Below are positions 56,489 through 64,000 of a stretch of 64,000 nucleotides of DNA, piece by piece. Position 1 is the stretch's first letter; the number at the start of each line of letters is the position of its first letter. The stretch is from positions 1,550,001 to 1,614,000 of the forward strand of contig NZ_QEKM01000001.1 of assembly GCF_003096555.1 (NCBI RefSeq), given 5' to 3'. The notes beneath the pieces are model-generated. The model was not told where the DNA came from and searched no databases. It saw nothing but the letters and a program-made list of their open reading frames with translations. Source of the DNA: Simplicispira sp. 125 (GTDB lineage: Bacteria; Pseudomonadota; Gammaproteobacteria; Burkholderiales; Burkholderiaceae_C). The position numbers were made by a program, and so were the translations under genes.

Positions 56489-56624
56489 GCGGTCTCCGTT
56501 GACAAGCGCGCCAGTTTACGGCGCCAGCGCTGCGGCTGCTGGGCAGGGCTTATCTCCGGCCCAGCCGCAAAAATTGTCCCGGGATTGACATCAACAAAGC
56601 AAATGCTTGGTAATAATAAAACCC

Positions 56625-57542
56625 ATGTACCAGACCGCCTACACCTCACGCAGCGAATTCGTGCCCATCCGCCAGCTCAGCTACCATGTGCGACTGTGGG
56701 GTCCCGAAACCTCCAGCCTTCCGCCCCTGGTGCTGGTGCATGGCTGGATGGACGTGGCCGCCTCGTACCAGTTTGTGGTGGATGCCTTTGGCGCGGCCTT
56801 CATGCAGGGACGGCGCATCATTGCCCCCGACTGGCGGGGGTTTGGCCAGACGGCGCCGCCCTCACCGACCGACCATTATTTTTTTCCAGACTACCTGGCC
56901 GACCTCGACCAGTTGCTCGACCACTACGCTGGCGACACCCCGGTCGACCTGGTGGGCCACAGCATGGGGGGCAGCGTCGTCATGTTCTACGCCGGTGCAC
57001 GGCCCGGGCGCATTCGCCGCCTGGTCAACCTGGAAGGCTTTGGCATGCCCGACAACCAACCCGCCAAGGCCCCGGCGCGCTATGCCGAGTGGATGGACCA
57101 GCTCAAGGCCTTGCAGCGCGGCGAGATGGCGCTCAAGACCTATGACAGCGTGGACGGCGTGGCCCGGCGCCTGATGAAGACCAACCCCCGTCTCTCGCAA
57201 GACAAGGCCGACTGGCTGGCCCCGCACTGGGCCCAGCCCGATGCCCAGGGGCAATGGCACATCCTGGGCGATGCGGCGCACAAGATCACCAACGCACAGC
57301 TGTTTCGCCTGGAAGAGGCGCTGGCCCACTACGCCGCCATCACCGCGCCCACCCTGGCCATCGAAGCCAGCGACGACAGCCTGGGGCTGTGGTGGAAAGG
57401 CCGGTACACGCTGGAGCAGTACCACGAGCGGCTCCAGTCGGTACCTGACTGCCGCACCGCCATGGTGCAAGACGCCGGTCACATGCTGCACCACGACCAG
57501 CCGCAGGCCGTGGCGGCTTTGATCGAATCCTTTCTGGCGTAA
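56625..57542 (+). CDS. alpha/beta hydrolase
   Basis: This 305-aa alpha/beta-fold hydrolase has the oxyanion-region LVHGWMDVAASYQFV near residue 41, the nucleophile elbow VGHSMGGSVV (Ser near 110) and a C-terminal catalytic His in DAGHMLHHDQPQAV. The acid is probably one of the Asp residues in IEASDDSLGLWW. I start at MYQTAYTSRSEF (56625). It is divergent from the aldo/keto reductase with a 136-bp gap. The substrate is unknown. Confidence 0.88.
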   Translation: MYQTAYTSRSEFVPIRQLSYHVRLWGPETSSLPPLVLVHGWMDVAASYQFVVDAFGAAFMQGRRIIAPDWRGFGQTAPPSPTDHYFFPDYLADLDQLLDHYAGDTPVDLVGHSMGGSVVMFYAGARPGRIRRLVNLEGFGMPDNQPAKAPARYAEWMDQLKALQRGEMALKTYDSVDGVARRLMKTNPRLSQDKADWLAPHWAQPDAQGQWHILGDAAHKITNAQLFRLEEALAHYAAITAPTLAIEASDDSLGLWWKGRYTLEQYHERLQSVPDCRTAMVQDAGHMLHHDQPQAVAALIESFLA

Positions 57543-57805
57543 CGGAAATACCCATTCACCGCAGCAGCCAGCGCCTGATACCTGTTGCGCACGGAGTTCG
57601 CCGTGTAGCACTCAACGCTGCAGCAGCGTCCGCAACCCTTGATGCTGCGCTCATCGCCCACGACCAGCATGGTGAACGCAGGCTCATGATTTGGGCGATC
57701 GTGGTGTTGGTTCCATCAGACCAGCCCTGACCATTCACACCGTCTGTCCAATAGCGCTCATATCCAACACCTCACAAGCCCCCGCCAGGAACGGCATACT
57801 GGCGC
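57543..57805. other. gap without a convincing gene
   Basis: This is 263 bp between the hydrolase and the CheB/CheR fusion. A short minus-strand frame (57670-57543) reads VVGDERSIKGCGRCCSVECY, with a Cys cluster that looks protein-like, and a second overlapping frame begins with MNGQGWSDGTNTT. Neither has a recognisable family or ribosome site. It may be the remains of a broken gene. Confidence 0.3.
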
Positions 57806-60370
57806 ATGAGCGCTGCCATACACCCTCCCCCTCCATTGGGCTTTCCAAATGCAGCCCGCATCGTAGGTTTGGGTGCCTCGGCTGGTGGTTTGTCGGCGCT
57901 AGAAAAATTCATTTCCCAGGTGCCCACAGGCAGCGGTTTCGCGTATGTAGTGGTGCAGCACATGGACCCCACGCACGAGGCCCTGCTCAGCACCCTGCTG
58001 CAGCGCGTAACCTCCATGCCGGTGCGCGAAGTGACCGACGCCATGGCTGTACAACCCGATGGCGTGTACGTCATTCCCCCTGGTTACGAGATGACCGTGG
58101 GTGGGGGCCATCTGCGCTTGGTGGCCGTACACCCACCCCGGGGTCGACGGCTCGCAATCGATGTGCTGCTCCGTTCGCTGGCGCGCGACCAAGGCCCGCA
58201 GGCCATTGGGGTGGTGCTCTCAGGTATGGGTGCAGACGGCACGCTCGGGCTCAAGGAAATCAAACGCCGGGGTGGCCTGACGCTGGCGCAGCAGCCCGAA
58301 TCGGCCCAATTCGACTCGATGCCCAAAAATGCCATCGCCTCGGGCTGCGTCGATATTATTGCGCTGCCCGAGGCGATGCCGGCCTGCATCGCCCGCGCGG
58401 CAGCACGCGAAGCGGCTCCCCCGGCGCCGCAGCGCCCGGACGAAGGGCAAACCGATGCGCTGGGCGCCATACTGCTCCTGCTGCGCAACCACTGCAAACA
58501 TGATCTTTCGCTCTACAAAGTCAGCACCTTGCAGCGGCGCATCGAGCGGCGCGTAGCGGTGCACAAGCTCGATTCGATGCCAGCCTATGCGCAGTTTTTG
58601 CAGAACAACCCGCAAGAGCTGGACCTGCTGTTCGCGGAGGTATTGATCGGTGTGACCCACTTCTTTCGAGACCCGGACGTATGGATCGATTTGAAGGAGA
58701 CGGTACTGCCGCGGTTGCTTGCACAGCGCACGGATGATGCCCCCCTGCGCGCCTGGATCGTTGGCTGCTCGACCGGCGAAGAGGCCTATTCGCTGGCGAT
58801 GGTGTTCAGGGAAGTGGTGGACGCACAGCCGCAAATCCCGCACCGCACGCTGCAGATATTTGCCACAGACCTCAGTGCAGACGCCATTGCCGTGGCCCGT
58901 AATGGGCTGTACCCCGCCAAGGCGGCACAGGGCATGGCCCCCGATCGTGTTGCGCGCTTCTTCCACGCGCAAACAGGGGGCCTGCTGATCGACAGATCCA
59001 TCCGTGACATGGTCCTGTTCGCCAGGCACGATGTCATCCTCGATCCACCTTTTACCCGCCTGGATCTTCTGGCCTGCCGCAATGTGCTGATCTATTTCAA
59101 CACCGTGCTGCAGCAGCGCCTGATGCCGCTCTTTCACTACAGCCTGCGCCCCGGTGGCGTGCTCTTACTGGGCGGGTCGGAGACGGTCGGGCGCTCGCAA
59201 TCACTGTTCACGCCACTGAGCCCAAAGTCCAGGCTGTACCGACGCACCGACCACGCCTTGAACGCGGGTGCTGTCGATTTTCCCGTCAACCGCCACAGGG
59301 CATCCCACAAGTCAGAGCAGGAAAACCACGTGCCTACACCCTTTACGCACACCACCAACCTCCAGACCCTGGCCGACCAAATGCTGCTGCAGACGTTTTC
59401 GCCGCCGGCCGTGCTCGTCAATGAGGCCGGTGACATTCTCTATATCAGCGGCCGAACCGGCCGCTACCTCGAACCCGCAGCAGGCAAGGCCAACTGGAAT
59501 ATCCATGTGATGGCGCGCCCGGGCCTGCGCACCCAGCTGGCCGTGGCCCTGCGCCAGGCCTTCCGGGAAAAAACGGCAGTGGAACTGAGCGGCCTGCAGA
59601 TTGAGGAAGACACGCCGCGCACCGTCAACGTCACCGTGCAGGCGGTGCAAGAACCCAAGGCGCTGCAAGGCATGGTGATGGTGGTGTTTCGCGAGGTGGC
59701 CGCACCCCGGGCATCGCGTGCCAGGAAAGGCCAGACGCAGGCACCGCTGGACGACAGCTTGCGTCAAGAACTGGAGCGAGCGCATGAGGAGATTTCCGCG
59801 CTGCGCAAGGAAATGCTGGCCTCCAAGGAGGAACTGCAGGCCACCAACGAAGCCCTACAGTCGGCCAATGAAGAACTGCAGTCGGCCAACGAGGAGCTGA
59901 CCACCTCCAAGGAAGAAGCGCAGTCGATGAACGAGGAACTGCAGACCATCAACAGCGAACTGCAAACCAAGCTCGACGATCTGGCACTGGCCCAGAGCGA
60001 CATGCAGAACCTGCTCAACAGCACGGACATCGCCACACTGTTCCTTGACAACGACCTGAACGTGCGCCGATTCACAGAAAAAGCCACCGGCATTTTTCAC
60101 TTGCGCGAGGGCGACATCGGGCGCCCCTTGAGCGACCTGGCCAGCACCCTCGTCTACCCGCAACTGCACAGCGACGCCAAGGAAACCCTGCGCACGCTCA
60201 CCCCCGGACTGCAGCAGATTGCGACCACCGACGGGCGCTGGTTTTCGGTGCGCATCATGCCGTACCGCACCCTGACCAACATGATCCAGGGCGTGGTGCT
60301 GACCTTTGTGGAAATCACGGTGGCCAAGGAATTGGAGTTTCGCCTGCGTGAGGGCTATAGTCGCAAATAG
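57806..60370 (+). CDS. CheB-CheR-PAS fusion protein
   Basis: This 854-aa signalling protein is of the CheB/CheR fusion type. Residues 15-200 are a CheB methylesterase domain with the Ser in GLGASAGGL, His in VVVQHMDP and Asp in GMGADGTLG. Residues 210-490 are a CheR methyltransferase (LQRRIERRV, then SAM-binding GCSTGEEAYSLAM and ACRNVLIYF). A PAS-like region follows, then a long coiled coil (about 653-726, rich in NEELQSANEEL repeats) and a second PAS domain. No histidine kinase domain is present and no che operon is nearby, so its partner is unclear. Confidence 0.93.
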   Translation: MSAAIHPPPPLGFPNAARIVGLGASAGGLSALEKFISQVPTGSGFAYVVVQHMDPTHEALLSTLLQRVTSMPVREVTDAMAVQPDGVYVIPPGYEMTVGGGHLRLVAVHPPRGRRLAIDVLLRSLARDQGPQAIGVVLSGMGADGTLGLKEIKRRGGLTLAQQPESAQFDSMPKNAIASGCVDIIALPEAMPACIARAAAREAAPPAPQRPDEGQTDALGAILLLLRNHCKHDLSLYKVSTLQRRIERRVAVHKLDSMPAYAQFLQNNPQELDLLFAEVLIGVTHFFRDPDVWIDLKETVLPRLLAQRTDDAPLRAWIVGCSTGEEAYSLAMVFREVVDAQPQIPHRTLQIFATDLSADAIAVARNGLYPAKAAQGMAPDRVARFFHAQTGGLLIDRSIRDMVLFARHDVILDPPFTRLDLLACRNVLIYFNTVLQQRLMPLFHYSLRPGGVLLLGGSETVGRSQSLFTPLSPKSRLYRRTDHALNAGAVDFPVNRHRASHKSEQENHVPTPFTHTTNLQTLADQMLLQTFSPPAVLVNEAGDILYISGRTGRYLEPAAGKANWNIHVMARPGLRTQLAVALRQAFREKTAVELSGLQIEEDTPRTVNVTVQAVQEPKALQGMVMVVFREVAAPRASRARKGQTQAPLDDSLRQELERAHEEISALRKEMLASKEELQATNEALQSANEELQSANEELTTSKEEAQSMNEELQTINSELQTKLDDLALAQSDMQNLLNSTDIATLFLDNDLNVRRFTEKATGIFHLREGDIGRPLSDLASTLVYPQLHSDAKETLRTLTPGLQQIATTDGRWFSVRIMPYRTLTNMIQGVVLTFVEITVAKELEFRLREGYSRK

Positions 60371-60397
60371 GCGGTGCCCTACCGCCAAAAAGGTGCC

Positions 60398-60997
60398 ATG
60401 GCTATCCCCCCCAAAAAACCGAACAGCTCTACCAACCTGCGCACCATAGCCCAGTCGCGTCTGGGCCGCTCCGTCAATCTGCGCGAAACCAATGCCAGTG
60501 CCTCTGAGGCCTTGGGCGTGCTCTACGAACTGGCGCTATCTCCCAAGACGGCGCCCGGCGCACTCGCTCTGCTACATGAGTTGCAGGTCCATCAGGTCGA
60601 ACTGGATCTGCAAGCCGAAGAACTGCGCACGGCAACAGCCACCCTGGAGGCCGAGCTCGCGCGCCAAATGCAGCGCTACGACAAATCCCCAGCGGGCCAC
60701 TTGATCTTGGACAGCCATGGGCGTGTGGCGGATGTCAACCTGACCGGTGCGCAGCAGTTAGGGGCCGAGCGCGAACTTGTGCGGGGACAAAGACTGGACC
60801 ACTTCCTGACCCCGCAAAGCGCCATCGCATTGCAAGCCTTGCTGGCCCGCGCCGGACAAGGCCACGCATCGAGCGAGCTGACCCTCGTGGCGCGCCCTGA
60901 CAGCGATGCCAAGGCACGCACAGTGTGCGCATCAGCGCGGATCGATCCCGCCGGCCTTGGCATCTTGCTGGCTTTTCTCGACATGCCGACACGCTGA
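60398..60997 (+). CDS. PAS-domain protein
   Basis: This 199-aa protein begins 27 bp after the CheB/CheR fusion. After a basic start it has a helical segment (ALALLHELQVHQVELDLQAEELRTATATLEAEL, about residues 62-95) and a PAS domain (about 100-195, GHLILDSHGRVADVNLTGAQQLGAERELVRGQRLDHFL). There is no output domain. The helix before PAS resembles signalling coiled coils, so it may pair with the fusion protein. The ATG at 60398 is chosen over an earlier in-frame start. Confidence 0.75.
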   Translation: MAIPPKKPNSSTNLRTIAQSRLGRSVNLRETNASASEALGVLYELALSPKTAPGALALLHELQVHQVELDLQAEELRTATATLEAELARQMQRYDKSPAGHLILDSHGRVADVNLTGAQQLGAERELVRGQRLDHFLTPQSAIALQALLARAGQGHASSELTLVARPDSDAKARTVCASARIDPAGLGILLAFLDMPTR

Positions 60998-61097
60998 AAG
61001 AAAGCGCCCTCGTTGTCAGGCTTGCCGGCCCGAAAACCGGCGCAGCGCTGCGCATGAGAAAATCACGGGTTATTTACAGAACACCCAGGACACCATC

Positions 61098-62202
61098 ATG
61101 GAAGCAGAACGCATCAACCTCATCGGCAACATCCTGAACGACCTCGCGGAGCGCACCCGTGAGTTACGGGGGTATCTTTGACTACGATGCCAAATTTGAA
61201 CGCCTGCGCACGGTAAACGCCTCGCTCGAAGACCCGGCGGTCTGGAACGATCCGAAGAAGGCCCAAGAGCTGGGCAAGGAAAAAAAGTCCCTCGACGGCG
61301 TAGTGCTGACGCTCGAGCGCCTGACGCGCGAGCTGGCCGACAACACCGAGTTGTACGAAATGAGCGTCGAAGAAGGCAACGACGACGACCTGGAGGCCAT
61401 TGCTGCCGAAGCCGCCAAACTGCAGCCCGAGATCGAAGAGCTGGAGTTTCGCCGCATGTTCCGCCACGAGGCCGATCCGCTCAACTGCTACCTCGACATC
61501 CAGGCTGGCGCTGGCGGCACCGAGGCCTGCGACTGGGCCAGCATGCTGCTGCGCCAGTACCTGCGCTACGCCGAGCGCAAGGGCTTCAAGACCAGTGTGG
61601 ACGACGAAACGCCGGGCGACGTCGCCGGTATCAAGGGCGCGACCATCCACATCGAAGGCGAGTACGCCTATGGTTTGCTGCGCACCGAGACCGGCGTGCA
61701 CCGCCTGGTGCGCAAATCGCCGTTCGACAGCTCCGGCGGGCGCCACACCAGCTTTGCCAGTGTGTTTGTCTACCCTGAAATCGACGACTCGATCCAGATC
61801 GACATCAACCCGTCGGACGTGCGCACCGACACCTACCGCGCTTCGGGCGCTGGCGGCCAGCACATCAACAAGACCGACTCGGCTGTGCGCCTGACACACA
61901 TGCCGACCGGTATCGTGGTGCAATGCCAGGACGGGCGCAGCCAGCACGGCAACCGCGACATCGCCTGGCAGCGCCTGCGCTCCAAGCTCTACGACTTCGA
62001 GATGCGCAAGCGCCAGGAAGAGGCGCAAAAGCTCGAAGACACCAAGACCGATGTCGGCTGGGGCCACCAGATCCGTTCCTACGTGCTGGACAACAGCCGC
62101 ATCAAGGACCTGCGCACGAACGTTGAAATCTCCGCCACGCAAAAAGTGCTGGACGGTGATCTCGACGCTTTCATCGAAGCCTCGCTCAAGCAAGGCATAT
62201 AA
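61098..62202 (+). CDS. prfB: peptide chain release factor 2 (programmed +1 frameshift)
   Basis: RF2 ends translation at UGA and UAA. The reading frame starts at 61098 ([13 protein letters not shown]), reaches an in-frame TGA at 61179-61181 after 27 codons, and continues in the +1 frame from GAC at 61180. The slippery CTTTGAC and an upstream GGGGG Shine-Dalgarno-like run match the classic autoregulated prfB shift. The joined product is 367 aa, with the SPF recognition motif (about residue 205) and the catalytic GGQ in [13 protein letters not shown] (about 252). pepN follows 9 bp downstream. Confidence 0.97.
61170..61182 (+). promoter_or_regulatory. prfB: programmed +1 ribosomal frameshift site of prfB
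   Basis: GGGGGTATCTTTGAC has the Shine-Dalgarno-like G run four bases upstream of CTT TGA C. Low RF2 lets the ribosome slip from CTT to TTT and read GAC next. This is the well-known feedback loop of RF2 synthesis and is not a mutation. Confidence 0.93.
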
Positions 62203-62211
62203 GGAAACCAC

Positions 62212-64000
62212 ATGCCATCAATGCGTGACGGACAGGCCCCGGCCACCGCCATCTACCGTGCTGACTACCAGGCCCCTGCCTGGTGGATTGACAGCGTGGA
62301 ACTCACCTTTGACCTCGATCCGGCCAAGACCCGCGTCCTGAACAAGATGCACGTGCGCCGCAATCCGGATGTGGCCGCACAACCGCTGCGCCTGCACGGC
62401 GAGGAACTGAACCTTTCGCGCGTACTGGTGGGGGGCGCTGGCACCTCGTTCAAGATGGACGGCAACGTGCTCGTACTGGAAAACCTGCCCGAAGGCTACG
62501 AGCCGGTGGAGCTGGAGATCTTCACCACCTGCGCACCCGAGAAAAACACCAAGCTCATGGGCTTGTACGTCAGCCAGGGCACGTTCTTCACGCAGTGCGA
62601 GGCCGAGGGTTTCCGGCGCATTACTTACTTCCTCGACCGGCCTGACGTCATGGCCAGCTACACCGTGGTACTGCGGGCCGACAAGGCTGCGTACCCGGTG
62701 CTGCTGTCCAACGGCAACCTGGTCGAGCAGGGCGAGCTTGACGGAGGCCGCCACTTCGCCAAATGGGTCGATCCGCACAAGAAGCCAAGCTACCTGTTTG
62801 CCCTGGTGGCGGGCAAGCTGGTGGCGCGCCAGCAGCGCATCGTCTCGCGCGCCGGCAACGAGCACCTGCTGGAGGTGTACGTGCGCCAGGGCGACCTGGG
62901 CAAGACCGAGCACGCGATGAACTCCCTCATGGCCAGCGTGGCCTGGGACGAGGCACGCTTTGGCCTGTCGCTCGATCTGGAGCGCTTCATGATCGTCGCC
63001 ACCAGCGATTTCAACATGGGCGCGATGGAGAACAAGGGCCTGAACATCTTCAACACGAAATACGTTCTGGCCAGCGAAGCCACGGCCACGGATGCTGACT
63101 TCGCCCACATAGAAAGCGTGGTGGGCCACGAGTATTTCCACAACTGGACGGGCAACCGCGTCACCTGCCGCGACTGGTTCCAGCTCAGCCTGAAGGAAGG
63201 TCTCACCGTCTTCCGCGACCAGGAGTTTTCCATGGACATGGCGGGCAGCCCTTCGGCCCGCGCCGTCAAGCGCATCGAGGACGTGCGCGTGCTGCGCACC
63301 GCCCAGTTCCCCGAAGACGCCGGCCCCATGGCCCACCCGGTGCGGCCCGACAGTTACGTCGAGATCAACAACTTTTACACCGTCACCATCTACGAAAAAG
63401 GGGCCGAGGTGGTGCGCATGATGCATAACCTGGTGGGCCGCGACGGCTTTGCGCGTGGCATGAAGCTGTATTTCGAACGCCATGACGGCCACGCCGTCAC
63501 TTGCGATGATTTTGCGCAAGCCATCGCTGATGCCAATCCGCACAGCAGTCTGGCGACCCTGCTGCCCCAGTTCAAGCACTGGTACAGCCAGGCCGGTACG
63601 CCCCATGTGCACGCCACTGGCCAGTACGATGCACAGGCACGCAGCTACACGCTCACGCTCACACAAAACTGCGCATCCACACCCGGCCAGCCGGTCAAGG
63701 CCCCCTTCGTCATTCCCGTGGAACTGGGCCTGCTCGCACAAGATGGCCGTGCCCTGCCCTTGCAACTGGCGGGCGAAGACGCCCCTGGCGCGCCCACGCG
63801 CACGGTGGTGCTGGCCGAACCAAGCCTGTCGCTGACGTTTGTCAATGTCGACAGCGCCCCTGTGCCCTCGCTGCTGCGGTCTTTCAGCGCCCCGGTAGTG
63901 CTGGACTGCGACTACAGCGACGAGGACTTGCTGACCCTGCTGGCGCACGACAGCGACGCCTTCAACCGCTGGGAGGCAGGACAGCGCCTGGCATTGCGAA
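62212..64000 (+). CDS. pepN: aminopeptidase N (N-terminal part)
   Basis: This M1-family zinc aminopeptidase trims N-terminal residues from peptides. The 596 codons visible include the substrate-binding GAMEN motif (about residue 270) and the zinc site HEYFH (H306, E307, H310) with the third ligand Glu near 329 in SLKEGLTVF. AWWIDSVELTFDLDP near the start is typical of PepN. The start at 62212 has AAGGA upstream. The frame runs open to the window edge. Confidence 0.95.
   Translation, partial: MPSMRDGQAPATAIYRADYQAPAWWIDSVELTFDLDPAKTRVLNKMHVRRNPDVAAQPLRLHGEELNLSRVLVGGAGTSFKMDGNVLVLENLPEGYEPVELEIFTTCAPEKNTKLMGLYVSQGTFFTQCEAEGFRRITYFLDRPDVMASYTVVLRADKAAYPVLLSNGNLVEQGELDGGRHFAKWVDPHKKPSYLFALVAGKLVARQQRIVSRAGNEHLLEVYVRQGDLGKTEHAMNSLMASVAWDEARFGLSLDLERFMIVATSDFNMGAMENKGLNIFNTKYVLASEATATDADFAHIESVVGHEYFHNWTGNRVTCRDWFQLSLKEGLTVFRDQEFSMDMAGSPSARAVKRIEDVRVLRTAQFPEDAGPMAHPVRPDSYVEINNFYTVTIYEKGAEVVRMMHNLVGRDGFARGMKLYFERHDGHAVTCDDFAQAIADANPHSSLATLLPQFKHWYSQAGTPHVHATGQYDAQARSYTLTLTQNCASTPGQPVKAPFVIPVELGLLAQDGRALPLQLAGEDAPGAPTRTVVLAEPSLSLTFVNVDSAPVPSLLRSFSAPVVLDCDYSDEDLLTLLAHDSDAFNRWEAGQRLALR

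Noticed and set aside
61179..61181. In-frame stop in prfB as a sign of a pseudogene
   Set aside because: The context CTTTGAC with an upstream G run is the known programmed frameshift site, and the +1 frame continues into intact RF2.

Overview
The window is G+C-rich, densely coding bacterial chromosome and reads as a member of the Burkholderiales, most likely Comamonadaceae (Acidovorax-like). The evidence is the gene order tpiA-secG-tRNA-Leu-nuoA-G, the pnp/rpsO pair, the gyrA-serC-pheA-tyrA-aroA/cmk-rpsA-ihfB-lapAB supraoperon, the tmRNA tag ANDERFALAA and a bifunctional AroA-Cmk protein. The assignment is by recognition only; no search was run.

Layout. 1-5167 (minus): start of the complex I operon nuoA-B-C-D-E-F-G, with nuoG cut by the window edge. 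5244-7768 (minus): tRNA-Leu(GAG), secG, tpiA and a quinone oxidoreductase. 7866-10554 (minus): rpsO and pnp. 10767-18915 (plus): a small secreted protein, then a type IV pilus minor-pilin operon with two tandem FimT/GspH-type pseudopilins, pilV, pilW, pilX, pilY1 and pilE. 18941-20750 (plus): ribD and ribE. ribE ends inside insertion-sequence DNA and the rest of a riboflavin operon is absent. 20724-22877: a scar made of an IS5-like end, an IS3-family element that has lost its catalytic domain, a doubly broken tyrosine integrase, and ssrA (tmRNA), the probable integration target of a lost island.

22890-25000 (minus): gph, ubiG and an OmpA-family protein. 25226-35485 (plus): gyrA, serC, pheA, tyrA, aroA-cmk, rpsA and ihfB, which join serine and aromatic amino-acid synthesis to translation and DNA architecture. 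35615-37412: lapA, lapB (envelope/LPS control) and a ComEA-like HhH protein. 37599-43761: a six-gene Mrp cation/proton antiporter operon whose genes all overlap, preceded by a possibly structured leader.

44049-51325: a fused 5-oxoprolinase/hydantoinase, a MarR-type regulator and a divergent TRAP transporter (dctPQM). Together they look like a regulated uptake and breakdown module for 5-oxoproline or a related cyclic amide. 51356-57542: crcB, an unusual cytochrome P450, a LOG-family protein, plsY, ybaK, an aldo/keto reductase and an alpha/beta hydrolase. 57806-60997: a CheB-CheR-PAS fusion and a PAS protein. 61098-64000: prfB with its programmed +1 frameshift, then pepN, which runs off the edge.

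Besides genes, a dispersed A+T-rich palindromic repeat (core AATAGCTnnnAGCGCTT ... AAGCGCT) sits in at least seven intergenic gaps, and related sequence seems to be read through inside ribD and aroA. I saw no CRISPR array, no rRNA and no toxin or defence system. The most unusual items are the repeat family, the mobile-element scar at ssrA, the oxoprolinase/TRAP module, the Mrp leader and the P450 with a non-canonical I-helix.
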